Of a DNA stretch of 64,000 nt, positions 12,101 through 20,900 are shown in pieces. The notes beneath the pieces are model-generated. The model had not been told where the DNA came from and did not search any database. It worked only from the letters and a program-made list of their open reading frames with translations. Origin of the DNA: Zonotrichia leucophrys gambelii (lineage: Eukaryota; Chordata; Aves; Passeriformes; Passerellidae); assembly GCF_028769735.1 (NCBI RefSeq), contig NC_088173.1, positions 19,718,038 through 19,782,037 on the forward strand, written 5' to 3'. A program made the position numbers and the translations under genes. The stretch's first letter is position 1; each line of letters begins with the position of its first letter.

Positions 12101-15100
12101 AGGACTTTGCTTAGACCTGTTTTGAGATGGTCTTCTGCCTCTGATCTTGGGTAGGCCCACATAACAATACCTTATTCTGAAGTGTATGGAAGCTGTCCAT
12201 AAAAACAGATGGGTGTTTCCCTAATGCTGACCATCTGAGCCACCATGCTCTCTGGATCTTTGTGGTTTCTGCCTTTTTGACAGGACTTGTTTTAGCAGAG
12301 ATCCACAGGTGTTTAGCAATCTAATCAAATTCATGAAGAATGAAAAATATGAGTACCTTGGAGGTTTTAGCCTCAAGAAAAATTTTAAGGATTGAATTGC
12401 AGTAATAGCAGAAGAATGGGGAAAGCCATAGAAGACAAATACACTAAACCTTGAAGTCTGCAGTGGCCTGAAGTAGAAGATGAAGGTTAAAGAAGAATGA
12501 AAGATGAATACTTCAAATCAGTTCAAGGCACAAGTAGCAAAAGTCAAGGAGAAGTTGAGATGCAGCTAGCAAAAGACATCAAGGTTAATAAGAAATAATT
12601 GCAAACATAGTATTACTATAAAGAAGATTAAAGGAAAGGATGAGTCCCATTGTGGAGGAAGAATGTGGTAAGGAGAGAAATGTAAGAAAAAGAAATTTAA
12701 AACCTATGCATCAGTCATTAATGGCATGTAGTTGGTTAACTCAGTCATCACAGCAATGACAAGAAAAAGAAAGGGCTTAGAAAAGACTTTATCTGTAACA
12801 AATCTATTTCGTAATTTTTGTAAAAATGAGATTGTTCTAATCATCTTATGAACTCTGCCCCGAATATTCACAGAATTGTTTGAAAGGGTTTCAAAATTGT
12901 CAGTCATCACTTTTGAGAAACTGTAGAGAGCAAGCAGGTACCAGATGACTGTAATAAACCAAAGCAAATTAAAGAGTTTCTTTAAAAAAGGGACTTTCAA
13001 AAAAGTGGGTGAAAAAGGGTCAGAAAATGAAACTCTTGTCATTCCACCTTCAATTTCTGGAAAATACAGGAACACATAATTCAGCACAGTATGTCCAAAT
13101 ATCTGGAAGATACCAAAGACAATCAAGCCAAAATAATTTATGTTTATGAAGTAAATCCTCTGCTCTGTTCAACGGTGTTCTGGTGTTCTAGACATTGACT
13201 ATGGAAAAACCTCAATGCCCAATTCAGTGGGATAATTAAGTGATCAGAGATCTCAAAATCATGGTATAAGATTAAAAGAACAGGGTAAAAATATGGTAAT
13301 AAACATATCATTGGGACAAAATACAGAGTGGGGTTACAATAGTTTCCAATATGGGGAAAGACTATTGATCAGAGGAAAAGAGTAATTTGAACTTCATGTT
13401 TTTGGTGAATAGGATTAACCAAAAATTATAAGCTTAAACTGCAGTAAGATCAACTTGTTTCAGGTATTGGAAACCTCTTCCAAAATGAGTCTAGTAAAAC
13501 CTGCTGACACAAATCAGTGTGGAGTTTCTACCACTGACGGACTCCACCAGTGGTGATTCTAGAAGTAGATTTGGATCGACATCTGCCAGCAGTGACAAGG
13601 AATTTCTGGTTTTGCCTGTGGGCAGTGGGATACCTAGGTGTTCCCTTGGGATTCCCTTCAATATAAGCTTATTCAAATATAATAGCACAGCCTTTGCAGT
13701 TAAAATAGTTTCAAAAATGAACTCCATACTTAATTGCCTTAAGTGAACATATCCTTCATTTACAGGAAGTGAGTAAAGCACTTTTGTGACAGTGTTCAGG
13801 GCATAAATTTCCTTCCATTTCCTAATTATTTTTCAGCATGTCCCTTCTCTTCCATCAGTAACCTATGCATACAAACTTTGTCTTCCAATATATAACTTCA
13901 TGCATAGGTTACATAATTCCAACGCTCTTTCATATAACACACAGAGGTGTACACAAAATACATATTTAAATGTATACTCCCTCTTTTATTTTCTTTTCAT
14001 CCTTTTCCTTGTGCAACAACCATTTTACTCACATCAGTATTCTAACTTGCAAGCATATTACCAGCTACACCATCTTCATTGCCACCTCCCTGTAGGATGC
14101 ATCAGCTACTCAGAGGGGAAGACACCTGAAAAGTTATTGTTCTAAATTAATAAGTCTTAATATTGAAATATTTGTTACCAAAATTTTGCAAAATAGATCA
14201 TGTTTTGGAATCAAGAAGAAAGAGATTTTTGTTAATAACAAAAATGCTTCTTGACTGGAAAATGGTGAAAAGCTATGAGGCAGAGTTTCTAACTCTCATT
14301 TCAAAATCATGTTCCTGTTACCTTTAGTATTATTCTCTTACCACTGCTGCAGTAACAGATTCCCTGTCACATCTTAAAGATGCTATTGTTAAACACGTCA
14401 GCATGTAACAATACAGTTACATTTTCTGTAAGAAATGTATGTACATTTATAATAAACAATATTTCTCAAGGTGCATAGATTTAATCTTTGAAGAGAAGTG
14501 AAATTATTGAGGAAAAGAAAAAGAAAACTTGTTAGTTTTGTATCTTCAAAATGCCATTTCAATCAAGTATCATTGTGTACTTGAATAAATGGAATTACCA
14601 ACTTCTGTAAAGTCCTTGATCAGAATGAGGCTCTTAAACCAATTATGTGGAGATCAGAGTGGTTAAAATTATAAGGAATACATTTAGAATTATTAAAGAC
14701 TTCAAATAGCTTGGTTCAGGCAAAATTACATATAATTGATCATTAGTATGTGTTGTCAGTAGAAACTGCAGTGATAGGTGTTGAAGATCACTTTTTAGAC
14801 AAATTGCAGTGAAACTTCTGTAAAACTCGAACCATAAGAGATTTCCCCTTTCTAAGGATTTTTACCGAATGCAAATCTTAGCCACTTTTATTCCTCTTCT
14901 CTAAGTATAGAAAGATGAACAATAACTTAAAAGTACTAACTAATATTATCTGGAGGAAATTGTCAAACACAGGCGAAGCAAATCAGAACAAAACTAGATC
15001 ACCTTACTGCTGGGTAAGTGAAAACACAAATTCAGGAATTGGGATGCTGTTAAAAAAGTTTAAATAAGTAATTCTTTAAAGAAAAACAAACCAAAAAACC

Positions 15101-16140
15101 ACATTAGCTTTATGGAGAACTTTCTTCTTTGCCAAAGGGCAAAGCAATTTGTAGGAAATTAACATTAAGACTGACAAGTACAAACTGGATTGTCAGAGAA
15201 TGATTCTGTAAAGCACTGACTCTATAACCCACCCTGAGCATAACATGACTGTTTTATTGATTCTTCTTTAGCCTCTGTGCAGTCCCTCTATCCCTTTGCT
15301 TTGAATTTTATGATTCATTTATTACAGAATATAATATCATTCTGGATAGGTAGCATTTTTAGAGTCAGGCACATAAATCCTAATCTGGCAATCATCCTCT
15401 CTGTCATACGAGTGACAGGATTTTCATTGATTTTAGTGATACGAGTTTAGGAACAAAATTGGCATGTATTATGTACTGTATGATGTAGGTTATTTGATTT
15501 AATTAGTAGTCTACTATCTGTCTGTAGTTACAGTTCATGACCAAAATCAAAACTCGTTTAAATCAGTGGCAATCTCATAATCACTTCTCTTTTTGCATGA
15601 AGTGACATTTTTCTGCCATCAGAGAATCTCTTGATGGACTTGACCCTAGTACCAGGTCTGAAAGTAACTCATATTTTACCACAGAAAACACTTTCAGCAA
15701 CGACACTGAGAGCGTTGTGTACTTGATGTACTTGGCTACCTCGCGTTGGGTTAATCTTGGCTAACAGCCAGACATTCACCCAGCTGCTCACAGCCCCTCT
15801 CCCCGGCAGGACAAGTCTAGGAAGAATTGGAGTGAGAGAGCTCATGGGTTAAATAAAACCAGGAATACTCTTTATCGATTACTGTTGCAGACAAAACAAA
15901 CTTGATTGGAAGAAGATTTATTGCCAATTAAAATAAAAATGTAACAGCTAGTGTGAGCAGTGCTAAAGGCAAAGACACAGGTTAAAAGAACAATTTTTAT
16001 CCCTTCTTTTTCTTCATTCTCTGGAACGAAGAGGCTCCTCTTCATTCCAGACTCCTCTCTCCCTGACCAGCACAGGGAGAATTGAGGGCACGTACAGTCA
16101 GCGTGTAACAATTTCTCTTAACTGCTCGTTCCTTCTCACA
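9181..16140. other. Upstream intergenic DNA, no supported gene
   Basis: AT-rich DNA. The longest open frame is on the minus strand (12704-13126, 140 codons); that length is expected about once by chance in this much AT-rich sequence, and the frame has no recognisable domain. A minus-strand frame at 11942-12160 has a basic start followed by a hydrophobic segment and is discussed as a weak possible retroviral relic. A 13-bp inverted repeat lies at 13858-13912. Nothing else could be identified. Confidence 0.55.
13858..13912. repeat. Perfect 13-bp inverted repeat, 29-base spacer
   Basis: GTAACCTATGCAT at 13858-13870 is matched exactly by its reverse complement ATGCATAGGTTAC at 13900-13912. Pairing does not extend further outward. 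It could form a hairpin or be a bipartite binding site, or be chance. A related AACCTATGCAT occurs at 12701-12711. Confidence 0.8.
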
Positions 16141-16149
16141 CTTTCCCTC

Positions 16150-16640
16150 TGCTCTGGCATGGCTTTCCAAGCGGCGGCAGTCCTTCCGGAAAATGAGCTC
16201 CGGTCTGGGCTTGCCAGAGTTTCTCTGGGTATATCTATCCCTTTGCTCTGGCATGAGCCTGTCAGGATCTGCAGCACTCTGCCATGGAGAGCACCTTTTC
16301 ATCCCTCCCTGGCCCTGCTGTTTGTCACCGTTTCTGTCCCCGCTTCCCCTCCCCGCACAGCGTTTCTGCCCTTTCTCAGCGATGCTTTCACGGAGGCGCG
16401 GCCAGCTTTGCCGAGCGGCTCAGCTGCGACCGCGATGTGCCCGCTGTGGGGCTGCCAGGAGCAGCTGCTCCCGACACGGGAGAGTCCCACGCCTCTTCCC
16501 GCAGAGTCCCACGCCTCTTCCCGCAGAGTCCCGCGCCTCTTCCCGCAGAGGCCGCCCCGCAGCCTGTGCCCCGCTCCCTCTGCCGAATCCTCGCACCACG
16601 CGGCTAATACAAACCTCAAAAGCAGAGTGTTACTCACGTC
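16150..16640. other. GC-rich shoulder upstream of the SPOCK3 CpG island
   Basis: GC-rich sequence with scattered CpGs, separated from the main island by about 250 bases of ordinary AT-rich DNA. Overlapping open frames on both strands are a side effect of base composition, which lowers stop-codon frequency. It may be distal promoter sequence; no TATA box or recognised exon was seen. Confidence 0.5.
16482..16547. repeat. 22-bp tandem repeat, three copies
   Basis: Three head-to-tail 22-bp units at 16482-16503, 16504-16525 and 16526-16547, each beginning GAGTCCC and ending CTCTTCCCGCA. The first two are identical and the third differs by one base (CAC to CGC). It lies in the GC-rich shoulder about 1.1 kb upstream of the coding exon. 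Near-identity suggests recent duplication. Confidence 0.93.
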
Positions 16641-17169
16641 TAGGGAATAAAGGTAACATTAAAAATTAGATTAAAGAGGTCAACGGGATGGCAAATAGAA
16701 CTTAAATATGGAGTCAGGAATTCTGGATAGGTAATTGAACTATTCCTGTCCCTTACTGAATTCTAAATTAAATTTAACTAATTCGGGAAAGCATGGTTGC
16801 TCATGGTTGTCATTAAAGACTTGGAGTCAACCCACTCTTGCTTTTTTAAAAGACAAAAGCCAGCAAGAGAGGGAAGTGTGCACGATCCTTACGAAGGGAA
16901 TAACACGGGCAGGCAGCATCACAATGCGCCTCCATCAGCGCTCAGAGGCGCCCCGGGATCTCGTGTCTGTCCTTGTCCCGAAGGCGCGGGAAGTTCTGTG
17001 TGACTGCGAGTTCTGAAGGATCGTGTCCGCCCGGGGCTTTGCGCCCATCTAACTCGGGCTGCGAGGCGCCAGCGGAGCTCTAGCGAAGTTCCAGCGGCGT
17101 CCACCCCCACCGGGAGGAGGCGGCGGCACCGCGCGGCTGCTGCGGGGCCGGGCAGGGCTCGGCGGGGGT

Positions 17170-17358
17170 GTGCCGGTGCTCGGGATGTGCCGGTGCCTGG
17201 GGGTGTACAGATGCCAGGGGATATGCCGGTGCTCGGGACGTGCCGGTGCTCGGGACGTGCCGGTGCCCGGGGTGTGCCGGTACTCAGGATGTACCGGTGC
17301 CCAGGATGTACCGGTACCCAGGATGTACCGGTATCCGGGATACGCCGGTGCCCGGGAC
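17170..17358. repeat. 17-bp minisatellite, 11 units, upstream of the core promoter
   Basis: Eleven head-to-tail units, nine of 17 bp and two of 18 bp (units 2 and 3), with consensus near GTGCCGGTGCTCGGGAT. Units 8 to 10 share the GTACCGGT variant, so they seem to have spread together. The array ends about 80 bases before the GC-box cluster. The long open frames that cross it on both strands are artefacts of the 17-base period in GC-rich DNA. Arrays like this usually vary in copy number between individuals. Confidence 0.95.
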
Positions 17359-17424
17359 GTGCCCGTGCTGCCGGCTCCGCGCAGTTCCCGGCGGTTCCCG
17401 GCGGGCGCGCGCCTCTCCCGGTGC

Positions 17425-17490
17425 GGCGCGCGGCGCGGCGCGGGGCGGGGGCGGGGCGTGGCGAGGGGCGGGCGGCGCGCGCGGCGCGGG
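17425..17490 (+). promoter_or_regulatory. SPOCK3: GC-box cluster and G-quadruplex motif (core promoter)
   Basis: Several overlapping Sp1/KLF-type GC boxes, including GGGGCGGGGGCGGGGC at 17442-17457 and GGGGCGGGC at about 17465. The G-runs of 4, 5, 4, 4 and 3 at 17442-17472 fit a canonical G-quadruplex with loops of 1, 1, 8 and 1 bases. The position about 100-150 bases ahead of the likely first splice donor suggests the core promoter. The transcription start itself is not visible. Confidence 0.6.
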
Positions 17491-17596
17491 AGCGGGGCGG
17501 ACGGCCGGGCGGCCGCAGACGGCGGCGCGTGCGGGGAGGGAGCGGGCGCGGGGCCGCCTTTCCGGCCGCGGCGAGGAGCGCGGGGCGCGCGGCAAG
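17490..17596 (+). other. SPOCK3: Probable SPOCK3 5' untranslated exon 1
   Basis: The start is placed only roughly, just after the GC boxes. The end is a plausible splice donor, GGCAAG|GTGACG, at 17596/17597. The case for a non-coding first exon is indirect: the coding ATG at 17765 is immediately preceded by what looks like a splice acceptor, so an upstream exon is needed. Another possible donor is GCAG|GTGGGC at 17653/17654. If instead the transcript is unspliced here, this is ordinary 5' UTR. Confidence 0.45.
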
Positions 17597-17764
17597 GTGA
17601 CGGGCTGGGCTGCCTTCCCCTCCCCTCCCCTTCCCCCGGGGCGCCGCTTGCAGGTGGGCGAGGGGCTCCGCCGCGGGCGGCTGTCCCGTGCCCCGCCGGC
17701 AGCCCCCGGCCGGGGTCGGGCTCCGCCGTGGGTAACCCCCCTGCCCGTGTTTCCTCTCGCCCAG
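17597..17764 (+). other. SPOCK3: Probable 168-bp intron in the SPOCK3 5' UTR
   Basis: Begins with GTGACG and ends with a pyrimidine-rich acceptor, TGTTTCCTCTCGCCCAG, directly before the ATG. Splicing would place AAG immediately before ATG, putting A at position -3, whereas the unspliced sequence has C at -3. This is inferred from sequence only; using the second donor would shorten the intron to 111 bp. Confidence 0.45.
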
Positions 17765-17941
17765 ATGCTCACGGCGGCGGCAGCCTTGGTGTGCGTGTGT
17801 GCAGCAGCCTGGTGCAGCCCGGCGGCGGCGGCGGCGGCCGGGGGCAGACCGGACAGCGGCAATTTTCTGGACGATAAACAATGGCTCACGACCGTCTCCC
17901 AGTACGACAAGGAGGTCGGGCAGTGGAACAAATTCCGAGAC
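17765..17941 (+). CDS. SPOCK3: SPOCK3 (testican-3) first coding exon, N-terminal 59 residues
   Basis: Start of a secreted extracellular-matrix proteoglycan of the SPARC/testican family, expressed mainly in nervous tissue; family members are reported to affect metalloprotease activity and neurite growth. The exon encodes Met, an alanine- and cysteine-containing hydrophobic signal peptide (about residues 1-25, with the VCVCAAAWCS core and a six-alanine run at 20-25), then the testican N-terminal segment. Residues 32-59, including NFLDDKQWLTT, SQYDKE and VGQWNKFRD, match vertebrate SPOCK3 almost exactly and fit SPOCK3 better than SPOCK1. Translation starts at the first ATG after a probable acceptor. 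The exon ends in phase 0 at GAC|GTAAGT. The follistatin/Kazal-like, EF-hand, thyroglobulin type-1 and acidic glycosaminoglycan-attachment parts are not in the window. The exon lies inside a CpG island. Confidence 0.95.
17821..17838 (+). repeat. SPOCK3: (GGC)6 run coding for signal-peptide polyalanine
   Basis: A perfect GGC trinucleotide run read in the GCG phase as Ala20-Ala24, with GCC giving Ala25 of the predicted protein. It lies at the end of the signal-peptide hydrophobic core, so length changes would mostly alter the part that is cleaved off. Confidence 0.85.
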
Positions 17942-17947
17942 GTAAGT
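17942..17947 (+). other. SPOCK3: Splice donor after the SPOCK3 coding exon
   Basis: GAC|GTAAGT is a full-consensus intron start. It falls exactly where homology to SPOCK3 protein ends, after KFRD, and reading past it yields unrelated sequence. Confidence 0.93.
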
Positions 17948-20900
17948 TCAGCCCTTCCACCCTGCCAGCCGGTAGCCGCGCCCAGCCCGCTCCCGCTGGT
18001 TCCGTTCCTGCAGGGTGTAGGGCATCCCTCGAGGAGCAGGGGCTGGGGGACAGCCTCAACTTTCCCCCTTCTCCCCGAATTTTAATTCTTAAATAATTGT
18101 CTGCGGCGCCTCGGCGAGGAGGCTGGGGGTCCCGCCGGGCAGCTCCCGGTGCGCTCCGGCGCGGAGCGGGCAGGACCGCCCGGCGTGCTCGGGCCGTGCG
18201 GGGCACCCAGCCCGCACCTTGGGGCCCGGCGGGCCGGGCCGCGGAGCCGCTTCCCGCCCTGCGGGGCGCCGGGCGTGCAGGGGGAGAGCCGCGTTCGCCC
18301 TCCCTCCTCCCGCTGCCCGCCCCGATGCGGGAGGGGATGCGGAGGGGGCCAGGGCTCGCCGCTCCGCCGGTGCCGCCCGGGACAGAGCCCCCTCCCTCTC
18401 TCCCTGCCCGGGCACCTGGCAGCGGCGCCGGCCGGCACCGCCGCGTCTCGCCGTGCCCTACCATTAGTGCCAGCCGGGAGGGCGGGGGACGAGGGACAGC
18501 GCTCACGGCCGGGTTCCGGTGTCGGGGTGCGGGGCTAAGGCGCAGCGGTGCGCCGTGCCCGGAGTGCCGTGCCTGGAGCCCGAGAGCGGCAGCCCTAGCC
18601 TGACCCGAATCTCGTCAGTTACGAAACCTGCCGCTGTAAGGTGGCTCTGTCCTCAGCGTGCTTCGCCTGGGCGCCTAGTTCGGGCTGTGTTTGCTGCGAG
18701 TTGAGTAAAACGCAACCTATTTTCAAAAGCCGTTCACATTTCTTTCAGTGGAACAGATTTTCTTTGAGCATCCAGTATCCTGCGTCCCTTGGTGTCACTT
18801 TTAAAAATCCGCATTCCAACCATGCAAAATAATTTTCTCTTTTCTTTACTTTTTAACGTACTGGATTTTAATTTGGTGTGAAGCATTGATTTGGTTGTAA
18901 CTTCAGAGGCAACAGGTTTCTTCTTGTTCTACAGCCTGCTGGTGACTGCGGTTTGCTGTAGCAAACCAAAGTAAATGTCTCCAATAAGTCTCTTATTTTT
19001 CTGAGACCTGGAGTGTCTTGTGATGCATGTATTTTCTAGCTTGATGTCTGTGGGATGCTAGCTTGGCTGTTTATCTTAAGCAACTGGGAAAGAGTTACCA
19101 GAGTTGTGGGATAACTTATTTTCACAATAGGTTTTATTAAACAGCCTGATTCTGGTGTTTGAGAGCACTTGCAGTCAGTAGTCAGATATTTTTGTTTGCC
19201 TTGAATATCTTAAAAATAAAAGAGTTTAGGTTCATGTGAAAATACCAGTTCAGTATGCTGTGCATCGGCACCTGTGATTTTGGGGAAAAAAAACAAAAAA
19301 CAAGTGAAAATCTGGTGCTGTAGAAATGTTCTAGGATTAAAGGCTGCTGCTAGAAAACTCCAAAATACATACATCAGTTATGTTTTGTAATTGGGCAAAG
19401 TAATTTATGTAAGGACTAACCTGCAAGGCTGAGGAAGCTAAGTGCTCTCTAATGCCCGTCTCCTGGGTGCCCACTGACGTGTACTGTAATATTGGATATT
19501 AGCCAGATAATTTATTCTGTGACAAGTAGGTGTCCCCAAGGGTTTTAAGAGTGACTGCTTTGAGGAATACTGCATACTGATTCTTCTGAGGCAATTTGCA
19601 AATATGCTGGCTTATTTTTACACAGTATAGGTTTTATAAGGCTGGTGCTTCAGTGAAGTGTATGCTTTTATTTCTTGTGCAGCATGCTTATGTCCTATTG
19701 ATTGGTACCCAGTCTGGAATATTTATTTAATATTACAAGGCTCTTCCTGTAAAGCATGGGTAATTTTCAGTAATTCATAACATATAACTGTAAACCTCCC
19801 TCCAAAATTGTGTTCATCTACCTGTACAAGAATACATAAGAAAAATATCTTGTAAGAACACTTATCAATTATCATACTTAAATATGACATGGTGAAGAAG
19901 TTTTGCCATCCTACATTTTTATATGATTAGTAAATTTACTTGTGTGACTGTAATTTGTTGGTTTTGAAATTGTGATTAGCAATGTGATTAGTGATTCCAA
20001 AGTGGGCTCCTGTTAAGGAATAGGACAGCAGCATATGAAACATATGTAGGGGTAACTGTCTTGCACAGTTAAAATCAAGGTATGCAAGGCCTGTGTTTGT
20101 AATTTAATTCTCTGGTCAGAGTAGGATATTTTTGCAGGCTTTTGATGCCCTACAGATGTAAGGGTGAGATGGAATTCTGGTGTGAAAAGAAGTATTTAGA
20201 GGCTTAACTTAAGACTTAACCGACAGGACTGATTAATGTGAAAGATAATGACCCTGACTTCTGGCTCATTGGCTCAGTTTCTTAAGAGTTTTAGATCACA
20301 GTGAGAAAGAACGCAGTCATTCAGAGAGGGAACCCTTACAGAATCTGCTAAACCAGGATATGATATTTTATTTATAAAAAGCCAAAAGCCAAGCCATCCC
20401 TAAACCTAGCTCTCTTAACATACCCTAAAATGTCATTTTTGTCACTAAGTGTTATTAATGTGTGATTACTAGCTAAGATCTTTTCAGTACTTTATACAGG
20501 CAGAACTGTAACTGACTTTTCATTTCTTTTGAAGGGTCTTGATAATTCTGACAAATCTGTTGGAAATAATGCAGTAGGTCTAGGCAAGAACTGTGCCTTA
20601 ACATGTAACAGTGGGAAACTAGATGTGTGTTAGAGGCTACCTACCTTCCCACTTCTTTTTCTTGAGCAAAAATTGAGAATGGTCTTGCTTTTAAATAGGA
20701 GACTTTCCATCTTAAAGATGGTGGGGATGGGATGTCTTAAATATCTCCTTCAAGTTGTGTGTGCAAGTCAAACCATTTTGGGTTCTGTACAAGGGTACAT
20801 TTACTTTTTGCCTGAAGTGTGGGGGAGGAAGAGTTTTCAACCACATCTTAGTGCTGCTGCAGTCCAGTGGCTGAGTAGCTGCAACTATTCACGTCTGTCA

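Larger units (their letters stand above)
16900..18620. promoter_or_regulatory. SPOCK3: CpG island of the SPOCK3 promoter
   Basis: About 1.7 kb of very GC- and CpG-rich DNA in an AT-rich region, centred on the SPOCK3 first coding exon and the sequence just upstream. The densest part is about 17380-17600, and CpG density falls off after about 18620. Such islands mark constitutively unmethylated vertebrate promoters. No TATA box is evident near the predicted start, which suits a dispersed, Sp1-type initiation pattern. Boundaries are judged by eye. Confidence 0.9.

Noticed and set aside
12704..13126. Minus-strand open frame of 140 codons in AT-rich DNA
   Set aside because: About one frame of this length is expected by chance in 64 kb at this base composition. 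It is rich in Phe/Leu/Ile and has no recognisable motif.
13491..13781. Overlapping open frames on both strands (96 and 75 codons)
   Set aside because: Neither has a known domain, and the local sequence shows no splice-site pair or coding bias that favours either strand.
16919..17881. Minus-strand open frame of 320 codons across the CpG island
   Set aside because: It is antisense to the SPOCK3 exon and owes its length to GC-rich DNA with few stop codons and to the 17-bp repeat array. The product is low-complexity Arg/Pro/Ala with no domain.
17168..18085. Plus-strand open frame of 305 codons containing the SPOCK3 exon in frame
   Set aside because: Only codons from 17765 to 17941 match a protein family. 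The upstream part is minisatellite and promoter, separated by a probable acceptor, and the downstream part reads through a consensus donor.
17886..18603. Several 80-206 codon frames on both strands in the start of the intron
   Set aside because: Compositional artefacts of the CpG island; the overlapping frames have no family similarity or splice structure.
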